Position numbers and translations under genes: made by a program
The notes under the pieces: model-generated
What the model was told of the DNA's origin: nothing
Seen by the model: the letters and a program-made list of their open reading frames with translations, nothing else
Databases searched by the model: none
In this document: in pieces, positions 36,713-45,284 of the stretch
Layout of the letters: each line of letters starts with the position of its first letter
How positions within the stretch are numbered: the first letter of the stretch is position 1
Assembly (NCBI GenBank): GCA_963923035.1
Contig: CAWUKT010000044.1
Coordinates: 1 to 58,548 of the forward strand
Length of the DNA: 58,548 nt
From: CAWUKT01 sp963923035
Lineage (GTDB): Bacteria > Bacteroidota > Bacteroidia > J057 > JADKCL01
Direction of reading: 5' to 3'

Positions 36713-36871
36713 CCTCCGACATGTTGAGATTTTAGAAAACCGCAAACAACCTGAACAGAAGGCCCATTTCTTGCAACAACTATTGAAAATTTTTTCAGGA
36801 AAAAGACCTTTTCAATATCCTGAACAGCCGATTGGATAGAGAATGGTTAGACTGCACAAAATGAAATTGGC

Positions 36872-38350
36872 ATGAAAAACAACGTAAAAGTACACCTCCA
36901 TTTGGACTCCCACAAACGGAAATCGGACGGGAAAAGTAAGTTTTCTCTGCGGGTCGCCATCGGGCGAAAAAAGAAGCTGTATCTGGTATTTCCCCGCCGT
37001 TCGGACCAGCCTTTTATGGCGGGGAAGTTTTGGGTCAACGAGACCTGCCCTGAGAGCGGGGCAACGCTGAAAAGCAAACGGATCAAACACGCGAAGGGCA
37101 ACTCTAATTCGCGGCAATTGGAAAGGGCCTTGATGCAACAAGTAGAAGCGCTGCACCAGTTGGTGGGGAAACTCGAACGGGAGGGGTATGAAATTTCCCA
37201 TGAACTCCTGAAACTGCATTGGGAGAATGAGCATGCAGAGACGTTCTCAGATTGGATTTTTGGGTGGTTGGAGCGGTACAATCAGGAACGAAACATTACC
37301 AAATCTACTTATCTCGGCTACAAGGGCAACCTCAATAAGATTCGGGAATATGAACAAGCGGGGAATTTGGTAGATGCCGGGACCATCTCGGTGGTTTGGT
37401 TGGTGGGGTACCAGAAATGGATGCTCAATGAGAAAGGCTTGAAGAGTCGAACGGTTCATACCTGCATGACTCAAATTGGGGTGTTGATGCGCTTTGCAAA
37501 GTCAAACGGGGCACTGGCGCGCAATGTTTACCAAGATTTTCTGGATAAAAAGCTGATGGTAAAGACAGAGATCAAGCCGGGCGCGTACTTAGATGATCAG
37601 GAGGTGGAACGGTTATACAGGGCTTTTGTGAACGATGAAATTCTCCTTCATCCCCGACTCGCCTTGAGGGATGGGACGCCAAGTATTCGCGCGGAGAAGT
37701 ACCACGGACGTTTGGCAATGGCTTTGTTTACCTGCTACACCGGCCTTCGCATTGGGGATGTGAAACGGGTGTCGACCAATCATCCGAGCCTGAAAATTGA
37801 GCGGGACCGTTTTTCATTGGAGATGAAGAAGACCAAACGGACCATCACCATTCCGATCAGTGAGCGGCTGCGGACCGTGGCCAACCTGACTGGCATGGGA
37901 CCGGTTTTCGAGACAAAATGTGTGGATTGCGACCACATGAACGCTTCTTTGAGGCTCACCTTGGAACTCTTGGGGATCGAGAAGTATGTGACCTTCCACG
38001 GATTGCGGCGGAGCTTCGCGAGCTATATGCTCAATCAGGATGTTCCATTGAAAGTGGTGTCGGAGTTGTTGGGCCATGCGAATACCCTTCTAACTGAGCA
38101 ACGCTACGCTTTCCTCAACGATAAACGCAAGCAGGAAGCGGTCGCGGTCTTCGACAAGGGCCGCTCCATTGTCTTCGAGAATCCCGAGGTGCGGGAATTT
38201 GTTGAAGACGTCTACCAGTTGTTACAGGCGAATCCGGGGATTCGCTTGCCGAAGCGGATGCAGGAGCGGATCGCGCAGTTGAAGGAGCAGTTGGGGCTGG
38301 ACGTGTTGGACATTGTGGAGGAGCGGAAGGGCGTGTTTCGGGCGGTTTAG
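36872..38350 (+). CDS. Tyrosine recombinase (integrase) of the island
   Basis: The 492-aa phage-integrase-family protein has a Bacteroidota-type N-terminal arm-binding domain (1-70), a SAM-like core-binding domain (about 125-225) and a catalytic domain. All catalytic residues are visible: Arg in TCYTGLRIGD (~293), the beta-hairpin Lys in KKTKRTITIP, HGLRR (His ~376, Arg ~379), the second His in LGHANT and the nucleophile Tyr in QRYAFL (~412). A ~75-aa C-terminal extension follows. It should catalyse integration and excision at the flanking 12-bp repeats. A rho-independent terminator follows directly. Confidence 0.9.
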   Translation: MKNNVKVHLHLDSHKRKSDGKSKFSLRVAIGRKKKLYLVFPRRSDQPFMAGKFWVNETCPESGATLKSKRIKHAKGNSNSRQLERALMQQVEALHQLVGKLEREGYEISHELLKLHWENEHAETFSDWIFGWLERYNQERNITKSTYLGYKGNLNKIREYEQAGNLVDAGTISVVWLVGYQKWMLNEKGLKSRTVHTCMTQIGVLMRFAKSNGALARNVYQDFLDKKLMVKTEIKPGAYLDDQEVERLYRAFVNDEILLHPRLALRDGTPSIRAEKYHGRLAMALFTCYTGLRIGDVKRVSTNHPSLKIERDRFSLEMKKTKRTITIPISERLRTVANLTGMGPVFETKCVDCDHMNASLRLTLELLGIEKYVTFHGLRRSFASYMLNQDVPLKVVSELLGHANTLLTEQRYAFLNDKRKQEAVAVFDKGRSIVFENPEVREFVEDVYQLLQANPGIRLPKRMQERIAQLKEQLGLDVLDIVEERKGVFRAV

Positions 38351-38376
38351 TAGGAGCAATGAAAATCTGGAGTTGG

Positions 38377-38399
38377 CCCCGTTGTTTGGCGGGGTTTTT
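38377..38399 (+). terminator. Rho-independent terminator after integrase
   Basis: CCCCG (38377-38381) pairs with CGGGG (38390-38394), followed by TTTTT. It is 27 bp after the integrase stop. Confidence 0.7.
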
Positions 38400-38551
38400 G
38401 GTTAAGTATAGACTATGTAGAAATTAAGTATAGATGATTTATGAATGCTGAATGGATGGGGAAAGATGCGAATGAATGCGGAGGGATGGGGTTTGAATAG
38501 ATTTGGGATGGAAAGAAGATGGCCATTACATTAAGACTTGTCTGACTCTTC

Positions 38552-38860
38552 TTGGAATCAGTTCACGGAATCCATCTTTCGTTGCTGAAATCGGTTCAAT
38601 TCGTGTTCAGGACATTTATTTTGGGAGTTAGATCACTTCAAGAAGGAATCGAATTCTTCGTGAACCACAACAATCAGAAAAGACATCAGGGAGCTGAAAG
38701 GAGGAAACTAGCTGATCTCGACTTCAATAAGAGCGGCCTATCAATGGTTTATATCGTGTCGTGGCTGATATTAGGAAGCCAAGCTACGCACTATATACAT
38801 TGTTGTGGGGGATATCCATTTTTTATCCTCAATGAGAAAAAGGGGAAATATATTCTTTAG
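38552..38860 (+). pseudogene. Probable transposase remnant (C-terminal rve part)
   Basis: This open frame lacks a good ATG (it begins at TTG). Residues ~17-50 resemble the end of IS3/IS481-type DDE transposases: VFRTFILGVRSLQEG, then EFFVNHNNQKRHQG, comparable to the usual FRTLKYE...IEFYNNxRPHQ pattern. The catalytic DDE core is absent and the sequence after it is unrelated, so it is a fragment. An 11-bp direct repeat TTAAGTATAGA occurs twice in the ~60 bp after the integrase terminator. It sits between the integrase and the defence-like cassette and suggests past insertion events. Confidence 0.4.
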
Positions 38861-38874
38861 AGATTGATGGACTT

Positions 38875-40683
38875 TCAGGGATGTTCGCGCTCAAGAATGG
38901 ATTCAAATATTCTCTTCAATGTATTCAACTCTTCACTCTCATTATTAATCCAATGAGTAAGAAATAGCTTCTGTAAGCTGAAAATTGTTGCTGAGTCATT
39001 CTCATCGTGAAGCGTAAGAGCCAATTTCGCAAACTTTTTCTTTGAATTATCAGCAACTTGAATATCATTTCTCTTTAACCCCCTTGTCTCTTCATCCTCA
39101 ACAAACAATTCTATCATTTGAAACGCCTTTTCATCATTCCAAATAAGGTCTTCAGGAATCTCACCTGGGAGATAAAAAACATTATTCTTGTAGTAATCAA
39201 GATACTTCTTTCTCAATTCTACTTTCTGTTCATTGTTGCCTCCCCCTGTTCCTCCATCAACTGAAAATTTTACTCTCTCACCCGTTTGTCTGAAAATCAC
39301 TTCGTCCAGCCTTTCAGGGTTTAGGTCATTGGTAGAAAGTGTTCTCCAATCGGTATGTTCAGCTATTTGGTCCCCGTCAAGTAATATAAATTCCTTTGAG
39401 TTTTCTTCCCGACAGTAAATTGAGGCAAATTCCTTTTTTATTACACCTTCCCCTCCTGGATTATGTTTTACATGGAATAATTCCCTCCGTTCTTCTCCAA
39501 ACCCATCCAAAACTCTTTCAACAATGGTTTTTGCGAGTTTATCTTCGACAGTAATGAACCGTTTATTTTCAACTGGGCTTTCAATGTGAAAAAAGGCCTC
39601 TTCCGGTATTAGGTTTTGCTTGATAGAAAACCTCCCATCGGTGGGGCTTTGGAGAAATACATTTATTGATGTTTTCGGAAGCCCTCTAATAATTGAAGGG
39701 GAATGGGTTGTTAAAACTATTTGATGTTTCTTTCTAATAATCTGTTCAAGTAAAAATGACGTCAAACGCTTTTGAGCCCCAGGGTGGAGGCTAACTTCAG
39801 GTTCATCTAGTAAAATCAGCGAATAATTTGATGCTTTAAGCACTTCGGTTACCAACCTTGTCACCGCTATTTCCCCGCTCCCCGCAAACGCTTCGGAATA
39901 TTGGGCAAACTTCGTGTTAAGCAAAACAGAATATCCGTTTGAACGAAAAATTGAGTGCTTTACAGACTTCCCAGCTAGGTATTTTCTTCCAAGGATGAAT
40001 GAAATCCATTTAAGCTCTTCTGTCGTTAAATGTTCTAGTCTTTCATTCAATGCCCTGGTGGAAGACCGAATTTCTAGTCTCGTTTCATCGAAGATTTTTT
40101 TTAGAGAGCCAGATTTTCTCCGAATAAACTCTTGTTTATTTCTCGAACTAGAATTCCTTAAATCTCCAAAATAAAAAAACTTGTCAAATGCACTTAATTC
40201 GGACCTAAAGTCCAGATAGAGAATGTTTTTCCTAATGGGGGAGTCCCTTTCATTTCTACTTGGTCTAGTCCTCATTCCTGCCCACTCAAGTGGGCGACTC
40301 GTTTCCCAATAATTGGGGTCATTCTTTCTTCTTATCCTTGCCTTAATTACTTCCTTCGTTTCCCCATTGTCGTCTTTATAACTATACCAAAAGGAGTGCC
40401 TTCTTCTTTCATCATCATAGTATTCAATTGGATCTACTTGAGTATCAAACCAAAATTGATAGGGAGTTTTTCCATAAACAGTTCCAAATATCGCATGCAA
40501 AACAGAACTTTTGCCGCAACCATTTTGTCCAATAAAAACGGATAGGGGGAATTCAAAATCAATCCGACTATTTATTTCGAGATTTCTGTAATAGGGGAAT
40601 TGAATGAAGTCGATATATTTTTTTATATGACCACCATCAAAAAGTCTTTGCACATTCGCTATTTGCTTTCGAATATCCATCAT
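38875..40683 (-). CDS. OLD-like AAA ATPase with C-terminal TOPRIM motifs
   Basis: The 602-aa protein starts at ATG 40683, sharing one base with the upstream stop (TGATG). The ABC-type ATPase has Walker A GQNGCGKS (52-59), a long insertion, then Walker B LILLDEPEVSLHP (~292) and VLTTHSPSIIRGLP (His switch). The C-terminal part has TOPRIM-type acidic motifs: Glu in TVEDKLAK (~380) and FILLDGDQ (~433). This arrangement, ATPase plus TOPRIM nuclease, is that of OLD, GajA and related anti-phage effectors. It is the last gene of the cassette and the most likely DNA-cleaving effector. Catalytic status cannot be proven from sequence. Confidence 0.75.
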   Translation of the reverse strand: MMDIRKQIANVQRLFDGGHIKKYIDFIQFPYYRNLEINSRIDFEFPLSVFIGQNGCGKSSVLHAIFGTVYGKTPYQFWFDTQVDPIEYYDDERRRHSFWYSYKDDNGETKEVIKARIRRKNDPNYWETSRPLEWAGMRTRPSRNERDSPIRKNILYLDFRSELSAFDKFFYFGDLRNSSSRNKQEFIRRKSGSLKKIFDETRLEIRSSTRALNERLEHLTTEELKWISFILGRKYLAGKSVKHSIFRSNGYSVLLNTKFAQYSEAFAGSGEIAVTRLVTEVLKASNYSLILLDEPEVSLHPGAQKRLTSFLLEQIIRKKHQIVLTTHSPSIIRGLPKTSINVFLQSPTDGRFSIKQNLIPEEAFFHIESPVENKRFITVEDKLAKTIVERVLDGFGEERRELFHVKHNPGGEGVIKKEFASIYCREENSKEFILLDGDQIAEHTDWRTLSTNDLNPERLDEVIFRQTGERVKFSVDGGTGGGNNEQKVELRKKYLDYYKNNVFYLPGEIPEDLIWNDEKAFQMIELFVEDEETRGLKRNDIQVADNSKKKFAKLALTLHDENDSATIFSLQKLFLTHWINNESEELNTLKRIFESILEREHP

Positions 40684-42299
40684 CAATCATCTTGTCCTTC
40701 TTTCCGCGATCTTCTTAACCATTCAGACTCATCCAACCCAACTCTCGAAAGTTTGGATGCGAGTCTATGAGCAGCACGTTGGGCATGACTATCTTTCAAA
40801 TCGGCAATCCATAAGAACTCTTCATCATAAATCGACTTAAAGAAATATATCTTCTTGTTCTTTAGTTGAGCAACTATTGAGTCGAACCCAGAACTAGGAG
40901 CAAACTTGATCGTCCTAAGTTCAAATGGCCCCTTTGCAAGCGCAAGATTTACGAATGAACCTGCTTCTTCCACGACAAACTGAAACTTTTTTTCATTTGG
41001 TACTGGGTATAAAGGAAGAAAAATGAATTTACGCTCACTTGAAAGTCGAACGCTATCACATTTTGCTTGCATACATAAAAAATATCCATTTTTGGAGCCA
41101 GAAACCTGCTTGATTATCGTGCCTAAAGTCAGCTTTGGCTGAATACTAGGTAATTTTAAATTACTTTTTTGGTGAGAAAGAATTGAAAACTGTTCGTTGT
41201 GTTTTGAGCCAGACTCTTCGGCAACAAATAAATTGGGGTATTCTTTAGAATGATCTTTTCGGCTAAATGAATCCAATTTTTTCTTTGGTATTTCAAGGTC
41301 TTCGGCCTTGGATTGAATTGCTTTAAGGAATCCCCTTTCAATGCTGTCAATTGCAATGGATTCGTTGAAATTAACCGCTTTATTGCCAATTAATACTTCT
41401 TTTTCAATGCTTCGGCTTCTTATCCATGGAATTAGGTTCTCAATATTAACAACAGAATCAGCAGTATTATAAGCCAATAAAGCACCTATCGAATCAGTTA
41501 GCATCTCGTTTAGATGGTCCTGAGAATCTTCAGGATTTGGCAGTAAAGCTCTGTGTAACAAAAATGCTGCATCCATTTCTTTGTTAAACAGGCTAACTAA
41601 ACGGAAGGTATTTTGCCGAATAATTGAGATGGATTTAAGAATGTAGTTTGATAAGAGTCCAGACGTCATTTTTGTAAATTCGCTCAGAATAAAATCCGGC
41701 AAATCCTTGTACTGAACTATTCTTTTTTCAAGTTCGGGAAGATGGCTGAATTTAACTTGCGGCTTTGCAATCACAAGTATTCGGATGTTTTCAGCACTAA
41801 CTTCACAAAACGATTTTGAAAAACCTTCTTCCTCTTCTTGATTCAAGAAATCATATACTCGTTCGGTTATACCTTGTAGGTCCGTTTCTCCGGTATAAAT
41901 AAGAATGAGCTTTAAACTCCCTTCTCCTATCGTTGGATCATCGAGTATTGACTTAATCACCCTAAGTGTATGCCCCCCCCTTGGATCGTCCTCCTCAATA
42001 TCTTCTTCAGAATCCTCGTCTTCCTCAGACTCCATGGGTAAGTTAATCCTCCAATCAATGACAGTAATATCCGCTTTTTTGGATACTTCAGTTAAATCTT
42101 CAATATCAGCTACGCAAAGCGGATTATATACGGCGCATATTTTTTTACTTCTTGCGAAGGATTTCGAAATCTCTAAGGGATCTAAATCATGGTCTTTATC
42201 CTTGGCCTTATTAAAGGCCTCATCATCAATAAATACGATATTCTGAAGAAATTCATTCGCAATTTCTTTAGAGAGAGTGAGAAAATCTTGACCGTTCAT
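40683..42299 (-). CDS. Divergent response-regulator receiver protein of the defence-like cassette
   Basis: The 538-aa protein begins with a receiver domain that is hard to spot but complete. The acidic pair lies in IVFIDDEAF (D25, D26), the phospho-acceptor Asp in ITVIDWRINLP (D82), the switch Thr in ILIYTGE (T136) and the Lys-Pro in ILVIAKP (K179). A very acidic loop (about 90-106) is inserted after the phosphorylation site. The rest (180-538) is an unassigned helical then beta-rich region. It overlaps the kinase gene by 4 bp and the ATPase gene by 1 bp. It should receive a phosphate from the kinase module and control the downstream effector. It resembles the 'response receiver' family seen with GHKL ATPases. 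Confidence 0.75.
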   Translation of the reverse strand: MNGQDFLTLSKEIANEFLQNIVFIDDEAFNKAKDKDHDLDPLEISKSFARSKKICAVYNPLCVADIEDLTEVSKKADITVIDWRINLPMESEEDEDSEEDIEEDDPRGGHTLRVIKSILDDPTIGEGSLKLILIYTGETDLQGITERVYDFLNQEEEEGFSKSFCEVSAENIRILVIAKPQVKFSHLPELEKRIVQYKDLPDFILSEFTKMTSGLLSNYILKSISIIRQNTFRLVSLFNKEMDAAFLLHRALLPNPEDSQDHLNEMLTDSIGALLAYNTADSVVNIENLIPWIRSRSIEKEVLIGNKAVNFNESIAIDSIERGFLKAIQSKAEDLEIPKKKLDSFSRKDHSKEYPNLFVAEESGSKHNEQFSILSHQKSNLKLPSIQPKLTLGTIIKQVSGSKNGYFLCMQAKCDSVRLSSERKFIFLPLYPVPNEKKFQFVVEEAGSFVNLALAKGPFELRTIKFAPSSGFDSIVAQLKNKKIYFFKSIYDEEFLWIADLKDSHAQRAAHRLASKLSRVGLDESEWLRRSRKEGQDD

Positions 42300-45283
42300 T
42301 CTTCTTCAGGATTAGTTTGTTCTACTTTGAAAGTTACAGTACTATTTTTTCTTGGGCTAGAGACAAAAATCCTATAACCTACTCCTTCCAAAACCTCCTT
42401 GGCAATATGAAGCCCCATCCCTCTGCCTGTTGGCTTTCGAGTGAATCCATAATCAAAAATTACTTGATGATCTTTTTCATGAATCGGGATACCATTATTT
42501 GAAACGTAGAATCCAGATGAATCAGCATGAAGCCTTATGACCTTTTCCTCGTCATCAAATTTTTGATTTAACCAATGGATTGCATTGTCAACCAAAATAA
42601 CGAATACAGGGTAAAACACTGACCTAAGCCCAAATATTGAGCTTTTTCCAAACCCTTTTGTTCTTTTTAATTGAATGTTATGCCTTTCCAGCCTTGCTTG
42701 AAATAAATCTTTCAAGAAAATATAGATGTCACTTGCAGGGATATTTTCCTTTGTCCTGTAAAGCCTCCTGTTCAAGGGGGTGAACAAGGTCAAGTATCCA
42801 TCCAAATGTTCAAAATTGATCCTTATGTTATTATATATTCCATCGAGGGATTCATTTACGTCGGACCAAGCTTTTAGGTCCCTTATGCTTCTCCGAATCG
42901 AATTTATCGTGCTGTTAAACTCATGATGGATAATTCCCACAGCAATTCCAAGTTGACTCAGCTCAACATCTGAGTTTACCCTGTCCCGTAAAACTTCTAT
43001 TTCTTCCTCTAGTGCTTCAGTCATATCCGCACTAGTGATTATTTTCCCTTCTTCATCCTCTTCCCAATAGATTGTATCAAGTTGCTTAATTATGCTTTCA
43101 AGGATGTGGGTAGCATGATTCTTTTCTTTGTTAATTAGCTCTTCCATCCTGATCCTCTCAGCCACCAAGTCAAAATCCTCCGCCTCCTGAATTTGAAGGT
43201 TTTTAAATTCATCTTTTACTTCTCGGATCTTATTTTCCAATCCAATCATCAGACCGCTGGTCAATTCCTTGACTTTGGAAGAAATATTGGAAACAGCTTG
43301 CTTTGTTTCTACGCCTTTTTTCTTTGTTGCTTTTGAGGCTTCTGTGGAAATAAATTCAATTGCCTGTTCAAGGCGTTTTCGTTTACTTATTTCAATATTG
43401 AGACGATTGGTATAGTCAGTGACCAACGCTTCTATTTGAGATTCAGCACCATTGAATAAATTGGCATTTAATTTCTCAAATTCGTCGAGATAAGCTTTGA
43501 AATCTCTTTTTGCGTCCTTGGAAATGGAAAAACCTCTGGGTTGGTTTACCTTTATTTTTCGTTTTAACTCAGATAGATTTTGTCTTGCCTGATATTCCAG
43601 ATCTAAAAGTTTCTGGCTTGCTTCATCAGGATCTTCGATATATGCAATTGAGGAAATTTGTTTTTCCGTTTCTTCAAGAAATTCTCCAAGTTCTTTTTCA
43701 TATTTCCCTTTGGAGTTTTCTTCAAAAAAGCGATTTAAGGAATTCAGAAACTTTGTTTTTCTACCTTTTGCTTGTTCTTGCCTTTTTTCAATTGCTTTAT
43801 AAATTTGTTCCTGCTCGGCCCTCTTTTTTACAAAGTACTCTGATTTAGGTCCACCTCCATCTCTAAAGAAATCTGCTGCAAGTTGGACAAAGAAATTTTT
43901 TAATATTTCCTGTAGTTGTCTATATGGCTTATTCTCAATAAAACCCTCTCTTCCAGCCTTTTCCTTTAATTTGAAATTTGACTTTTGAGTAATGTCTATT
44001 ACGCCAAATATTCTACGATAAGAGAAAAAATAGAATGAGGCACTCTTAGTTCTATTTTTTTCAATATCAATAAAGTCATAATCCGAATCTCCGTAAGGAA
44101 GAATCCTGATATTATCTTTATAAATGTATAATCCGCCGAATTTTTCTGTTTTGGCAATTATCCTCGCCCAATTTTGCGAATCTACTTTGGACTGACGTTG
44201 CCTGCCCTGTATGTAGGCCAAGTTTATTGAAAAGGGACCACATGAAGTCTTTTTATAATTGTTTCCATTCCAATTAATTACATGGTCGAATTCTTCTTCG
44301 TCATACACCTTTATCTTTCCCCTGAATTGCCCAAATTCATCGAAGGCACCATTAACATGGTGGTCGGCGAGCTCAAAATCTTCCGGAGTAAAAAATTGCT
44401 CTTTGTTTAATAAATCAAAAAAGGTTCCATCTTCAGATCGGTAGTCCTTAAACCCGACCTCAATTGCAGGTTCGGGATGATTTGGGGTCATTGTGTTTGT
44501 AAACCCCACCATCATCTTTTCTATCTTTGTCGCCCCATTTGAGTCTTTTTCACCATCAATATCATGGTTAAGAGTTTCTTCAGTCGGCTGAATGAAAAAA
44601 TGAGTTCCGGCGCCGAATTCCAGGGATAAATCCTTCTCAAATCTTTTATGAAGCTCTGAAGGGTCAACATCAAAAGATGAAATTTCCTCTATGAGTGACT
44701 TCCCTTCTTCAGGCTCTATATCTTTTTGATTAACCAGCTTTTTAATGGAGTTAACTAGTTCATCTTTCATCCCCTTTATTTCTGACTTTCCGGGAATGTT
44801 GTCTCCGTCAAATTCTCGCAATGGAATTACCACATCTTCGAGATTTAGGGCAGGTAATTCGAAAAGCCTCCAACTGATAAATGCAGCAACAATTTTTCCG
44901 AGAGTATCATTTCTTTTTGCTCTGGATAGAACCAAAAGCTGACTTCCAATTGAAGCCACAGCAAGTCTCCCTATTCCTTTTTCTCCCATGATGGGGCGGG
45001 TTGTTTTCTTGGGATCGGTTGGAGGAGCGGGTATTTTTTTATTGGAAAACTTACTTTCTGTTCCAAGCGTAAGCCACCTAGACTCGAAATCCAACATAGT
45101 CATTCCGAGACCATTGTCACGGAGAATAAATAGCTTTTCGCCACGGAAATAGTCAACTTGGGCATTATCCGCATACGCATCGTGAGCATTCTTGAACAAC
45201 TCATTTATGGCAGTTGGAATACCTGCAATTTGTTGCCTACCTAATAAGTCAAGAGCCCTTGCTCTAGTTTTAAAAGTCGCCAT
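42296..45283 (-). CDS. MORC/Hsp90-like GHKL ATPase fused to a histidine-kinase module
   Basis: The ATG at 45283, one base after the methyltransferase stop, gives 995 aa. The N-terminal GHKL domain (1-~330) has N32 in INELFKNAHDAYA, DNGLGM (56-61), the MORC-like RWLTLGTESK (69-78) and the lid GEKGIGRLA. A coiled coil rich in Lys/Glu fills about 490-760. The C-terminal part is kinase-like: an H-box AVGIIHHEFNSTINSIR (His ~784), N-box ILVDNAIHW (~900), a degenerate G1 (NNGIPI) and G2 GRGMGLHIAK (~954). Two different GHKL ATPases in one chain are unusual. I infer that the MORC-like half senses DNA or phage and the kinase half signals to the receiver protein. Confidence 0.75.
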   Translation of the reverse strand: MATFKTRARALDLLGRQQIAGIPTAINELFKNAHDAYADNAQVDYFRGEKLFILRDNGLGMTMLDFESRWLTLGTESKFSNKKIPAPPTDPKKTTRPIMGEKGIGRLAVASIGSQLLVLSRAKRNDTLGKIVAAFISWRLFELPALNLEDVVIPLREFDGDNIPGKSEIKGMKDELVNSIKKLVNQKDIEPEEGKSLIEEISSFDVDPSELHKRFEKDLSLEFGAGTHFFIQPTEETLNHDIDGEKDSNGATKIEKMMVGFTNTMTPNHPEPAIEVGFKDYRSEDGTFFDLLNKEQFFTPEDFELADHHVNGAFDEFGQFRGKIKVYDEEEFDHVINWNGNNYKKTSCGPFSINLAYIQGRQRQSKVDSQNWARIIAKTEKFGGLYIYKDNIRILPYGDSDYDFIDIEKNRTKSASFYFFSYRRIFGVIDITQKSNFKLKEKAGREGFIENKPYRQLQEILKNFFVQLAADFFRDGGGPKSEYFVKKRAEQEQIYKAIEKRQEQAKGRKTKFLNSLNRFFEENSKGKYEKELGEFLEETEKQISSIAYIEDPDEASQKLLDLEYQARQNLSELKRKIKVNQPRGFSISKDAKRDFKAYLDEFEKLNANLFNGAESQIEALVTDYTNRLNIEISKRKRLEQAIEFISTEASKATKKKGVETKQAVSNISSKVKELTSGLMIGLENKIREVKDEFKNLQIQEAEDFDLVAERIRMEELINKEKNHATHILESIIKQLDTIYWEEDEEGKIITSADMTEALEEEIEVLRDRVNSDVELSQLGIAVGIIHHEFNSTINSIRRSIRDLKAWSDVNESLDGIYNNIRINFEHLDGYLTLFTPLNRRLYRTKENIPASDIYIFLKDLFQARLERHNIQLKRTKGFGKSSIFGLRSVFYPVFVILVDNAIHWLNQKFDDEEKVIRLHADSSGFYVSNNGIPIHEKDHQVIFDYGFTRKPTGRGMGLHIAKEVLEGVGYRIFVSSPRKNSTVTFKVEQTNPEEE

Positions 45284-45284
45284 A

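Noticed and set aside
36678..36871. tRNA gene as integration target
   Set aside because: No cloverleaf or conserved T-loop sequence is visible; the 12-bp repeat is intergenic.
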